From: JAQVEM01 sp964556165
GTDB taxonomy: Bacteria; Actinomycetota; Humimicrobiia; Humimicrobiales; Humimicrobiaceae
Assembly: GCA_964556165.1 (NCBI GenBank)
Contig: CAZKVH010000002.1
Coordinates: 1 to 64,000, forward strand
Reading direction: 5' to 3'
Length of the DNA stretch: 64,000 nucleotides
The notes under the pieces were generated by a model, which had not been told where the DNA came from, searched no databases, and worked only from the letters and a program-made list of their open reading frames with translations. Each line of letters starts with the position of its first letter. Position 1 is the stretch's first letter. Made by a program: the position numbers and the translations under genes. Below are positions 51,840 through 60,579 of the stretch, piece after piece.

Positions 51840-53393
51840 ATGGTAGTGGAAAATGTAAAAAATAAGGTCTTCGTTTTTGATACAACTCTGCGTGACGGGG
51901 AACAGTCTCCGGGGATTCATCTTAATACCAGGGAAAAATTAGAGATAGCGCAGCAGCTTGCTAAATTAAATGTAGATATTATAGAAGCGGGTTTTCCAAT
52001 TTCATCAAGAAGTGATTTTATTTCTGTGAAAGAAATATCGGCTAAAATTAGAGACAGAAGAATTGCAGCTCTGGCAAGAGCCAATTTTAAGGATATAGAT
52101 GCTGCAGGCGAGGCACTAAAAGGTGCCACCTGGCCGGTGATACACACATTTATCTCATCATCAGATATTCATCTTAAATACCAGCTCAAAAAAAGCAGGG
52201 AAGAAGTACTTGAGCTTGCATCTGAAGCAGTGAAGAGAAGCCTTAAATATACCGATATGGTTGAGTTCTCGGCTATGGATGCAACAAGAAGTGATCGCAT
52301 ATTTCTCTGCAAGCTTTTTGAGGCCGCTATTAAGAGTGGAGCTAAAGTTATAAATATCCCGGATACAGTTGGATATATTCTCCCGGACGAATTTGGAGAA
52401 ATGATAGACTATATTTTCGAAAATACTGCAGGAATCGAAAATGTGACAGTAAGTGTCCATTGCCATGATGACCTGGGCCTTGCAGTTGCTAACTCTCTTG
52501 CTGCAATTAAGCATGGCGCGAGACAGGTAGAATGTGCGGTGAATGGTATCGGTGAAAGGGCAGGCAATGCGTCTCTTGAAGAAGTTGTAATGATTATTGA
52601 TACCCGGAAAAAAGATCTGGGTCTGCATACTGATATAAATATTGGCGAGATTATAAGAACAAGCGGTATTGTAAAATCATTAACGGGCTACATTATACCG
52701 CCAAATAAAGCGATAGTAGGTAAGAATGCTTTTAGCCACGAAGCGGGGATACATCAGGATGGTATGCTAAAAGATAGGTCTACTTATGAAATAATAAAGC
52801 CGGAAGATATTGGCTTAAAGTCATCAGAGTTAATACTTGGCAAGCATTCGGGAAGACATGCATTTTCAGAGAGGCTTAAAGACCTGGGCATACAACTGGA
52901 CGATAAAAATCTTGAGAAGGCTTTTGAGAAGTTTAAGAACCTTGCAGAAAAAAAGGGAGCACTTAATGACCAGGATATAAAAGCAATAGTTGAGAATGAA
53001 ATAAGAGAGGTCAACGAATATTTATTACTTAAATATTACAGAGTTCAAAGTGGCTCGGATGTTAAAGCAAGCTCTTCTGTAGGAATAGAAATAAATGGCA
53101 AACTTTATGAGGGAACATCAGCAGGAGATGGGCAGGTTGATGCTTCATTTAAAGCTATCGATAAGATAACTGGCATGAAAATAAAATTAGTTGAATATAA
53201 TATAGAAGCTGTTTCTGGAGGGAGAGACGCTCTGGGCTCGGTTAAAATAGTTGTCAGCAGTAACGGTATAGAAGTTATGGGTAGCGGTATAAGCACGGAT
53301 ATTGTTGAGGCGAGCATAAAGGCATATGTAAGTGCCATGAACAGAATTATGGAAACAAAAGGCAGCCTTGGTTCTCAGGATTCAGCCTCGTAA
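51840..53393 (+). CDS. leuA: 2-isopropylmalate synthase
   Basis: LeuA condenses acetyl-CoA with 2-oxoisovalerate, the committed step of leucine synthesis. The 517-residue DRE-TIM enzyme has FDTTLRDGEQSPGIHLN at the active site, EAGFPISSRSDF, the metal-binding HCHDDLGLAVAN, and NGIGERAGNASLEE. A flexible linker leads to the C-terminal LeuA dimer regulatory domain (about 390-510) containing GDGQVDASFKAID, the leucine feedback site. It heads the leuA-leuC-leuD-cimA run. A 117-nt AT-rich gap separates it from serA. Confidence 0.95.
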   Translation: MVVENVKNKVFVFDTTLRDGEQSPGIHLNTREKLEIAQQLAKLNVDIIEAGFPISSRSDFISVKEISAKIRDRRIAALARANFKDIDAAGEALKGATWPVIHTFISSSDIHLKYQLKKSREEVLELASEAVKRSLKYTDMVEFSAMDATRSDRIFLCKLFEAAIKSGAKVINIPDTVGYILPDEFGEMIDYIFENTAGIENVTVSVHCHDDLGLAVANSLAAIKHGARQVECAVNGIGERAGNASLEEVVMIIDTRKKDLGLHTDINIGEIIRTSGIVKSLTGYIIPPNKAIVGKNAFSHEAGIHQDGMLKDRSTYEIIKPEDIGLKSSELILGKHSGRHAFSERLKDLGIQLDDKNLEKAFEKFKNLAEKKGALNDQDIKAIVENEIREVNEYLLLKYYRVQSGSDVKASSSVGIEINGKLYEGTSAGDGQVDASFKAIDKITGMKIKLVEYNIEAVSGGRDALGSVKIVVSSNGIEVMGSGISTDIVEASIKAYVSAMNRIMETKGSLGSQDSAS

Positions 53394-53438
53394 TTTTAAA
53401 TGGAGATTGGTAAATGATTTTGGAAGGAATTATTTAAA

Positions 53439-54716
53439 ATGAGCAGTAAAAACAAAGCGCAGACAATGGCGCAAAAAATACTTGCGTACCATTGTGAAAG
53501 AGATTATGTTTCGGAAGGCGAGATAATAGAAGTGGACGTGGATGTGGTGCTCGGAAATGATATAACCATGCCTATTGCTATTAAGGAATTTGAAAAAATA
53601 GGAGTGGATGAGATATTTGATAGAGAAAAGGTTGTTATAGTGCCCGACCACTTTACTCCAAATAAAGATATAAAATCTGCCCAGCAGTGTAAATTTATAA
53701 GAGAGTTTGCACGAAAGCATAATATAAAGAATTATTTCGAAGTTGGTAGGCTGGGTATTGAGCACGCGCTTCTACCTGAATTGGGTCTGGTGCTGCCGGG
53801 TGATCTTGTAATAGGGGCTGATTCTCACACATGTACTTATGGAGCTCTTGGAGCGGCATCGACAGGGGTCGGGAGCACAGACGTGGCTGTAGCAATGGCT
53901 ACAGGTAAAGCATGGCTTATGGTTCCCGGCACTATAAAGTTTGTATATACTGGAAAATTAAAAAAGTGGATAACAGGCAAGGATCTGATTTTATATACTA
54001 TTGGTTTGATAGGAGTTGACGGTGCTCTTTACAGGTCTATGGAATTCAGCGGACCATCAATAGACGAAATCTCTATGGATTCCAGATTTACTATGGCTAA
54101 TATGGCAATAGAAGCTGGAGGAAAGTTTGGATTATTTGGAGTTGATAATAAGACAATAGAGTTTGTAGAGCCAAGAGCCAAAAGGGAATATAAATCTTTT
54201 TCCAGTGATTCTGATGCTGAATATGAAAGAGTATATAATATAGATTGCTCTAATATAGATTTACAGGTAGCAGCTCCTTATCTTCCATCAAATGCTGTAA
54301 ATGCAAGAGATTTAAAGGATGTTAAAGTTGACCAGGTTGTGATAGGTTCCTGTACAAATGGGAGGATTGAGGATTTTAGAATTGCAGCGGAAATTTTAAA
54401 AAACAAGAAAGTAAATGACAACCTGAGAACTATAATAATTCCCGCAACTCAGAATATATATCTCGAATCTGTTAAGAGGGGTTATGTTGAAATTTTTATT
54501 GAATCCGGCTGTGCAGTAAGCACACCTACCTGCGGTCCATGCCTTGGAGGCCATATGGGGGTGCTGGCAGAAGGTGAGGTAGCAGTATCAACCACTAATA
54601 GAAACTTCGTTGGAAGGATGGGGCATCCTGAAAGTAAGGTCTACCTGAGCGGGCCTGCTGTAGCAGCTGCCACAGCAGTAGCAGGAAGGATAGCAATACC
54701 TGAGGAGGTTATATAA
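53439..54716 (+). CDS. leuC: 3-isopropylmalate dehydratase, large subunit
   Basis: The 425-residue protein is the short (HacA/LeuC2) type. It has IVPDHFTPNKDIKSAQQC, the IGADSHTCTYGALGA segment and the three [4Fe-4S] ligands, in VIGSCTNGRIEDF and in CAVSTPTCGPCLGG. With LeuD it isomerises 2- to 3-isopropylmalate. The same short form can also act on citramalate-derived substrates, which fits the presence of cimA next door. Its stop overlaps the leuD ATG by one base. Confidence 0.94.
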   Translation: MSSKNKAQTMAQKILAYHCERDYVSEGEIIEVDVDVVLGNDITMPIAIKEFEKIGVDEIFDREKVVIVPDHFTPNKDIKSAQQCKFIREFARKHNIKNYFEVGRLGIEHALLPELGLVLPGDLVIGADSHTCTYGALGAASTGVGSTDVAVAMATGKAWLMVPGTIKFVYTGKLKKWITGKDLILYTIGLIGVDGALYRSMEFSGPSIDEISMDSRFTMANMAIEAGGKFGLFGVDNKTIEFVEPRAKREYKSFSSDSDAEYERVYNIDCSNIDLQVAAPYLPSNAVNARDLKDVKVDQVVIGSCTNGRIEDFRIAAEILKNKKVNDNLRTIIIPATQNIYLESVKRGYVEIFIESGCAVSTPTCGPCLGGHMGVLAEGEVAVSTTNRNFVGRMGHPESKVYLSGPAVAAATAVAGRIAIPEEVI

Positions 54717-55216
54717 TGATTATAAGAGATAGTGTTATAAAATATGGCAATAATATAGATACTGATGTTATTATACCGGCAAGATACTTAAACACAGCAG
54801 ATGAAAGAGAGCTGGCTTCCCACTGTTTCGAGGACCTGGATAGAGGTTTTCCGGAAAAGGTAAAGACAAGAAAAATAATAGTTGCAGGGAGTAATTTTGG
54901 TTGCGGATCATCCAGGGAGCATGCTCCGATATCAATAAAGGCAAGCGGAATAAAAGCTGTAATAGCCGATTCGTTTGCGAGGATTTTCTTCAGGAACGCT
55001 ATAAATATAGGGCTTCCGGTTATTACAGGTAGGGAGGCAAGCATGTTTATAGAGGATGGAGATGAGCTTGAAATTGATTTAAGCATGGGAATAATCAGGG
55101 ATATCACAAAGGATAAATCCTTTGAGGTAAAGCCACTCCCTGATTTTGTACAGGGGATAATAAAAAGTGGTGGTTATATAAATTTTACCAGGGAAAGTAT
55201 AAAAAAAGGCAATTAA
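54716..55216 (+). CDS. leuD: 3-isopropylmalate dehydratase, small subunit
   Basis: The 166-residue swivel-domain subunit has YGNNIDTDVIIPARYL, the substrate-contact loop GSNFGCGSSREHAPISIKA, and a ADSFARIFFRNAINIGLPV helix region. The lengths of both subunits match the HacAB-type pair. It follows leuC with a one-base overlap (TAATG). After it come 161 nt without coding signal. The next pathway enzyme, LeuB, is not encoded here. Confidence 0.94.
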   Translation: MIIRDSVIKYGNNIDTDVIIPARYLNTADERELASHCFEDLDRGFPEKVKTRKIIVAGSNFGCGSSREHAPISIKASGIKAVIADSFARIFFRNAINIGLPVITGREASMFIEDGDELEIDLSMGIIRDITKDKSFEVKPLPDFVQGIIKSGGYINFTRESIKKGN

Positions 55217-55377
55217 AGAAATAAGTAATAAATAAATTTTGAAAAGGTTGTAATTAATAGTTTTATAGAGTTCTTCAGGCGGAGGAAAATTTTTAAAAAA
55301 ACGAGTAGAATTTTAATAAATTTTAAATATGCCGGTTATTTTAAGTATTATAAAATGAGTAAATTAGGGTGGATAAA

Positions 55378-56973
55378 ATGAAAAGCGAATTAAGGGATAA
55401 TGATAGAATATATGTGCTGGATACTACTTTAAGGGACGGTTCCCAGAGAGCTGATATATCTTTTTCGGTTAATGATAAATTACAGCTTATAGAAAGATTT
55501 GATGATGTCGGAATAGATTATATAGAAGTTGGGTTTCCTTACTCCAATCCCAAAGAAATGGAATTGTTTGAAAAACTAAAAAGCAGAAAATTCCAGTATT
55601 CAAAGATAGTAGCATTTGGAAGGACAAGACATAAAGACACCAAAGTGGAGGATGATAATAACATAAAACAATTAGTTCAGTCAGGGACAGATGCTGTATG
55701 TGTTGTGGGAAAATCATCTATAATTCATATTGAGAAAGTAATAGGAACCAATATTGAAAATAATCTTAGCATGATTTTTGACTCCATCGAATATTTAAAA
55801 GGGTATTTTCCGGAAATTATTTTTGATGCGGAACATTTTTTTGATGGCTTTAAAGAGAACTCAAAATATGCAATTGAAACATTAAAAGTGGCAGCCGAAG
55901 CAGGAGCAGACTATTTAGCACTCTGTGACACAAATGGAGGAACTCTACCAAATGAGGTTATAGAAATAATTGATAAAGTTAGAAAGACAGTCAGGGCAGA
56001 CATAGGAGTACATTTTCATAATGATAATGGCTGTGGAGTGGCAAATACCATAATAGCTGTTCAAAAAGGAGCGAAGATGATTCATGGGACGATAAATGGT
56101 TACGGGGAAAGATGCGGCAATGCAGACCTTTGCCAGATTATTCCGAACCTTGAGATAAAGTTAAATAAACGTTGTCTTAAGGAAGGGAGCCTGAAACATT
56201 TGACCAGTCTTTCAAGATTCGTAAGTGAGACCGCGAATCAGATTGCAAATCCGAGCCAGCCATTTGTTGGACGTAATGCCTTTACTCATAAAGGAGGCAT
56301 GCATGTGGATGGTGTAAGCAAGCTTTCAAAGGCATTTGAACATATGGATCCGGCTGTTATAGGGAATACAAGAAAAATTCTCATTTCTGAACTTTCCGGA
56401 AAAAAATCTATCATTATTAAAGCAAAGGAATTTGGAATTAACCTTGAAGATGATATGGAAAAAGTGAGTGAAATATTAAATAAGATTCAGAATATGGAGC
56501 ATAAGGGTTACCAGTTTGAAGCGGCAGACGGTAGTTTCGAACTAATTGTCAGGGAAGCTGCGGGGATAAAAAAGAAATTTTTTAAACTGGAAAGTTTCAG
56601 GGTTTTGAATGAGAAAAAGGAAGATGGCAGTATGATGTCTGAAGCAACTGTGAAGGTTTATATAAAGGGTAACAGGATAATTGAAACTGCCGAGGGAAAT
56701 GGACCGGTTAACGCTCTTGACAGAGCTTTAAGAAAAGCGATTGGGAGTTGTTATCCTGTACTAAAAAAGATAACCCTTACAGACTTTAAGGTTAGAGTTT
56801 TAAATGAAAAAAAGGGTACAGGAGCAGTAGTAAGAGTTTTAATCGAATCGACAGATGGCGCAGGAAGCTGGGGGACTATAGGAGTATCTGAAAATATAAT
56901 AGAAGCAAGCTGGCAGGCATTAGAAGATAGTGTTATTTTTGGGCTAATGCATGCCGAAGGGGACGAAGAATAG
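55378..56973 (+). CDS. cimA: (R)-citramalate synthase
   Basis: CimA condenses pyruvate with acetyl-CoA, feeding isoleucine synthesis without threonine deaminase. The 531-residue DRE-TIM protein has LDTTLRDGSQRADISFSVNDK, split at the active-site Arg, then VGFPYSNPKEMELF, FDAEHFFDGFKEN and LCDTNGGTLPNEV. HFHNDNGCGVANT follows, with a C-terminal regulatory domain containing GNGPVNALDRALRKAI. The EHFFDG and CDTNGG motifs separate it from LeuA. I start at ATG 55378 with AGGGTGG ahead; a GTG at 55369 is possible. Confidence 0.92.
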   Translation: MKSELRDNDRIYVLDTTLRDGSQRADISFSVNDKLQLIERFDDVGIDYIEVGFPYSNPKEMELFEKLKSRKFQYSKIVAFGRTRHKDTKVEDDNNIKQLVQSGTDAVCVVGKSSIIHIEKVIGTNIENNLSMIFDSIEYLKGYFPEIIFDAEHFFDGFKENSKYAIETLKVAAEAGADYLALCDTNGGTLPNEVIEIIDKVRKTVRADIGVHFHNDNGCGVANTIIAVQKGAKMIHGTINGYGERCGNADLCQIIPNLEIKLNKRCLKEGSLKHLTSLSRFVSETANQIANPSQPFVGRNAFTHKGGMHVDGVSKLSKAFEHMDPAVIGNTRKILISELSGKKSIIIKAKEFGINLEDDMEKVSEILNKIQNMEHKGYQFEAADGSFELIVREAAGIKKKFFKLESFRVLNEKKEDGSMMSEATVKVYIKGNRIIETAEGNGPVNALDRALRKAIGSCYPVLKKITLTDFKVRVLNEKKGTGAVVRVLIESTDGAGSWGTIGVSENIIEASWQALEDSVIFGLMHAEGDEE

Positions 56974-56985
56974 TTACATATTAAT

Positions 56986-57002
56986 AAATGATATTGTCAT
57001 TT
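56986..57002. terminator. Weak AT-rich hairpin between cimA and the GNAT gene
   Basis: AAATGA pairs with TCATTT around a 5-nt loop, with T residues following on the plus strand. It sits in the 57-nt convergent gap where transcripts from both sides should stop. The stem is short and AT-only. Confidence 0.3.
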
Positions 57003-57030
57003 TTAATAAAATTATATTAAGCTGTTATTG

Positions 57031-57456
57031 TTAATGAAGCTTCATGGCAATATGCTTTATATTTGCTTCCATAAAAGTATCTCCGTACTCTTTAAAACCA
57101 AGTTTTTTATAAAATCCAGCTACTTCTAATTGTGAATTAAGCCTGATATCATCTATGGATGCTCTATGGGCTATGTTTATTAATTCCATACAGATTTTAC
57201 TTCCATATCCTTTGTTTCTGTAACTTTTTTTAACAGCAACTCTGCCAATCTTTGCTATTTTATCTTTAATCACAAGTCTTCCATAACCAACGTATTCACC
57301 GGAATTTTCGTCAATAGCTAGAACATGATTGGCAATTTCATCGTATTTATCTCTTTCAATCTCTACTGGAACGTTTTGTTCCCTTACGAATACTTCATAG
57401 CGGAGATTATATGCTTTATCAAGCAGATCTTTAGATTTCACCTCTACTATTTTCAT
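57031..57456 (-). CDS. GNAT family N-acetyltransferase
   Basis: This 141-residue protein fits the small GNAT fold: LRYEVFVREQNVP at the N terminus, GYGRLVIKDKIAKIGRVAV as the central strands, then the acetyl-CoA pyrophosphate loop R-N-K-G-Y-G within KKSYRNKGYGSKICMELI. FYKKLGFKEYG follows as the last motif. It is closest in outline to ElaA/YjcF-type acetyltransferases, whose substrates are mostly unknown. It is convergent with cimA. Confidence 0.88.
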   Translation of the reverse strand: MKIVEVKSKDLLDKAYNLRYEVFVREQNVPVEIERDKYDEIANHVLAIDENSGEYVGYGRLVIKDKIAKIGRVAVKKSYRNKGYGSKICMELINIAHRASIDDIRLNSQLEVAGFYKKLGFKEYGDTFMEANIKHIAMKLH

Positions 57457-57733
57457 TATATTGTATATGGTTTTTTATGTTTTCTTAAATATAAAAAAAT
57501 ATATTTTAAAGACTAATTTTATACCAAAAATAAAAAAAGTTAAAAATGTCAGAAAAACTGTGGTTTTATTTGATGGATTAATAATTTCTGCGTTGTTTGT
57601 TTGTATTACTTTTTTTATATTTTCATTATATTCTTATATAATAAAATTAATTAAATCATAGCTCAAATTATTTTATAGATAATTAAAATCTAGAAAATAT
57701 ATTTTTTAACAATAATTCAACCTGAAAGGGGGA

Positions 57734-58153
57734 ATGGTGGTCTACGGAAAGAAGATAAATTTATCTACCAGAGGATTTTCAGATATTAAAGATATAACAG
57801 TAGAAGTAAAGAAGATAATAAGCAGCTCAGGAATAAAGGAAGGAATGGCAAATATTTTTGTAATTGGCTCTACCGCTTCGGTTTCAACAATAGAATATGA
57901 GCCCGCGCTTGTTGAGGATATGAAAGAGCAGCTTGAAGAATTTATTTCCAGCAGCAAGCGTACACGACATTCACAGACCTGGGGAGATGATAATGGGTTT
58001 TCGCATCTCAGGGCCACATTTATGGGTCCCGGCATTACTGTTCCTGTATCGGGAGGTGCTCCGGTTCTGGGGACCTGGCAGCAGATAGTGGTTATTGACC
58101 ATGATAACAGGCCGCGCTCGAGGGATATATTTGTACAGGTTATAGGAGACTAG
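57734..58153 (+). CDS. YjbQ/UPF0047 family protein
   Basis: The 139-residue protein has the family's conserved features: FVIGSTASVSTIEYEP, TWGDDNGFSHLRATFMGPG, and VPVSGGAPVLGTWQQIVVID with DNRPRSRDI at the end. The His and Asp residues in these loops form a likely metal site. Family members have a trimeric fold; a secondary thiamine phosphate synthase activity has been reported for E. coli YjbQ, but the main role is unsettled. AAAGGGGG precedes the ATG closely. It converges with the following minus-strand gene. Confidence 0.88.
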   Translation: MVVYGKKINLSTRGFSDIKDITVEVKKIISSSGIKEGMANIFVIGSTASVSTIEYEPALVEDMKEQLEEFISSSKRTRHSQTWGDDNGFSHLRATFMGPGITVPVSGGAPVLGTWQQIVVIDHDNRPRSRDIFVQVIGD

Positions 58154-58217
58154 TTGCAGAAAGTTTGTGCAGTTTTATACTGATGGTTTCTTCCCCAAAA
58201 AATGCAGGTACTAACGG

Positions 58218-60038
58218 TTAATTTCCTTCGTTTTCCAGTATCTCTATAAAGAGATTTGCTATTGCAGGGTCAAATTGTATGCCGCTGAATCTTTTAATCT
58301 CTCTTATTGCCTGCTTTTTTGTCATTTTCTTTCTATATGGTCTATCGGAAATCATAGCATTATAAGCATTAACAATAGATGATATTCTTGAGATAACTGG
58401 AATTTCTTCACCTTTTATGCCCCTGGGATATCCTTCCCCGTTGTACCATTCATGATGGGCGAGTATTGGTTCTGCTATAGTTTTTAGTTTCTGGGATGAT
58501 TCTGCAATGCGATAACCTATTACTGGAAGCTCTTTTATTATGTTCCACTCATCTTTTGTAAGTCTTCCTCTTTTGGACATTATCTCATCGGCAAGGGCTA
58601 TTTTACCTATGTTGTGGAGATTTAAGAGAAGTTTTAACTCTTCAATTTTAATATTGGATAGATTTAATTTTCTTCCGAGGATTATTGCGTATCCCTCATT
58701 TTTTTCAGCCTCTCTTTCACCAGTAAGCCCTCTTTCTTTAAGACTATCTCTCAGAGACTCAATAAGACTTTCGTGGAAGTTCTTACTCTCTGAAATCTTA
58801 TTTTTATACATCTTGTCTTCAGCTTTTTTAATAATATCCAGTATATTGCTTTTTGATGTTTTTTTTGTTGAAGCGCCAATGGAAATACTGAGCGGGATAT
58901 CCTTTGTTGATCTTTTTTTGCAGAGGATTTTAATCCTTTTTATTATTTTATTTGTATCAGAAAGAGTAGTTCTGGGAAGAATTGCTATAAATTCATCTCC
59001 TCCCCATCTTGCTATTATATCTTCTTCTCTAAAGGAGTCTTTTAAAATATCAGCTATTCTTTTTAAGAAGGTATCTCCATATGCGTGCCCGTATGCATCA
59101 TTAATAAATTTTAAACCATTAAGGTCTCCCATAACTATGGTCAGGGGAAGCTGTCTGGATGTGTCAAGTCTTTTTAGCTCTTCTTCAAAATAAGCTCTGT
59201 TGTAAAGATCTGTAAGTACATCGTGAAAGGAAAGGTACTCTACTTTTTCCTCTGCTTTTCTCCTGTCAGTTATGTCTCTTGTAATGCCAAGTATACCTAT
59301 TATGTTATCATTCTCGTCATACCAGGGAACTTTTGTTGCTGCGACCCATTTCTTTTCTTTGCCTTCGAAAACTTCTTCTTTCTCATATTCTATAAGGGGT
59401 TTGCCTGTTTTTATTATATGTTGTTCGCCATCATATCTTGGTTTTGCATATTCTCTGGAAAAGAAATCGAAATCAGTTTTGCCGATTGCATCTTCAGTAG
59501 ACTCCAATCCGAATTTATCAGCAAGAGCTCTGTTTATTAAAACAAATCTGCTTTTTTTATCTTTAAAATAAATTGAATCGGGTATATTGTCCATAAGAGC
59601 ATTAAAGAAATTTCTCTGTCTGGTAAGAAGGTAACTGTTTCTGGGATCTTCCATCCCTGTAATATTTCTGGATATGCAAATAGTTCCTATTATGTTCCCT
59701 TTATTGTCATACCAGGGTGAAATATCACTGGATAAAAGAATCTCCTCACCGGAGCGTAAAACTTTTTCTAATACATTTGAAACTGGTTTACCGTTTCTAA
59801 TGACATTTTCCTCGTTTTGTTTGTGCACAACTGCTTTTTCTTCAGAGAAAATGTCAAAATCTGTCTTTCCGGGAAATTCATAAGGTTTTTTTCCATGAAA
59901 ATCTGCTTTTGCTTTGTTGACGATAACAAACATGTTGTTTTTATCTTTGATGTGAAAATGTACCGGAATGCTATCAATTATTGTTCTTAAATCGTGATTG
60001 GTTCCAGAATAATCAATAAATTTGTTTTGCTTATTCAT
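58218..60038 (-). CDS. PAS-PAS-GGDEF diguanylate cyclase with degenerate HD-GYP domain
   Basis: The 606-residue protein has two PAS domains (about 15-130 and 140-262), each with FDIFS/FDFFS and PWYDNKGNIIG-type segments, and no membrane helix. The GGDEF domain (about 265-425) has an intact RW-GGDEF at 346-350 and an inhibitory I-site R337-x-x-D340 exactly five residues before it, so it should make c-di-GMP under product control. The C-terminal HD-GYP domain (about 435-600) keeps AHHEWYNGEGYPRGIKG but has H475-N476 instead of HD and NAYNAM instead of DAYDAM. It also lacks the first His. Phosphodiesterase activity is therefore doubtful. Confidence 0.9.
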   Translation of the reverse strand: MNKQNKFIDYSGTNHDLRTIIDSIPVHFHIKDKNNMFVIVNKAKADFHGKKPYEFPGKTDFDIFSEEKAVVHKQNEENVIRNGKPVSNVLEKVLRSGEEILLSSDISPWYDNKGNIIGTICISRNITGMEDPRNSYLLTRQRNFFNALMDNIPDSIYFKDKKSRFVLINRALADKFGLESTEDAIGKTDFDFFSREYAKPRYDGEQHIIKTGKPLIEYEKEEVFEGKEKKWVAATKVPWYDENDNIIGILGITRDITDRRKAEEKVEYLSFHDVLTDLYNRAYFEEELKRLDTSRQLPLTIVMGDLNGLKFINDAYGHAYGDTFLKRIADILKDSFREEDIIARWGGDEFIAILPRTTLSDTNKIIKRIKILCKKRSTKDIPLSISIGASTKKTSKSNILDIIKKAEDKMYKNKISESKNFHESLIESLRDSLKERGLTGEREAEKNEGYAIILGRKLNLSNIKIEELKLLLNLHNIGKIALADEIMSKRGRLTKDEWNIIKELPVIGYRIAESSQKLKTIAEPILAHHEWYNGEGYPRGIKGEEIPVISRISSIVNAYNAMISDRPYRKKMTKKQAIREIKRFSGIQFDPAIANLFIEILENEGN

Positions 60039-60579
60039 TTTTTGACCTTATGTAGATTTTTTTATATATATATTTATACAATTATATAAAAATAAAAGAT
60101 AATTTTAAAATCATAATATATATGTGAGTGAATTTATAGGTTAAACAGGAGTATTTCTTTTATGGTTTATAAAGAGGCTTAAATGGCGGGTAATTTGAAA
60201 ATATCTTCAATTGTGGTATTTTATTGATATTGATAATAATATAAATGAATTAATAAAAACATTAATTAATGGTTTTAAGAAAGGAAAAATAAAGCAAAAG
60301 GATATAATTTAGAGGATAAAAGAAATTTATTTTGAGGATATATGTTTCGTAAAAGTTGACAAACATTGTACCTTAAGAAAAGGATTTTCTGAAGTAATAT
60401 AAGGGGCATGAAAAGCCCCGAACAGATTGAATAAATTACAAAAAGAATATCAAGGCACTATTCAGTAATTTTAATAACCCGGGCTTTGATTGAGACTTAT
60501 GATATAATAAAAAAAATAAAAAATATAATTTTTTATTCATATTATAGTAATAGAAATAAATAAAAATTAGTAAAATATT
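60039..60579. other. 541-nt non-coding divergent gap upstream of the pilB-like gene
   Basis: No convincing ORF. The right half contains a GC-rich hairpin, GGGGC (60403-60407) with GCCCC (60415-60419), and further weaker pairings up to about 60490. A TTGACA at 60356-60361 has no matching -10 box. The sequence does not match the c-di-GMP riboswitch classes I know. Confidence 0.45.

Noticed and set aside
52161..52628. Cys-rich open frame antisense to leuA
   Set aside because: Its Cys and His come from reversing conserved LeuA codons; no start signal.
57461..57661. 66-codon frame with one hydrophobic helix in the gap before yjbQ
   Set aside because: No SD at any possible start and the hydrophobic stretch is expected from T-rich DNA; it may be real but I cannot support it.
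58540..59193. 217-codon open frame opposite the GGDEF protein
   Set aside because: Very Ser/Leu/Phe-rich and without SD; the minus strand carries intact GGDEF motifs in the same stretch.
60361..60579. c-di-GMP riboswitch upstream of the pilB-like gene
   Set aside because: The conserved cores of GEMM-I and GEMM-II are not present; only generic hairpins were seen.
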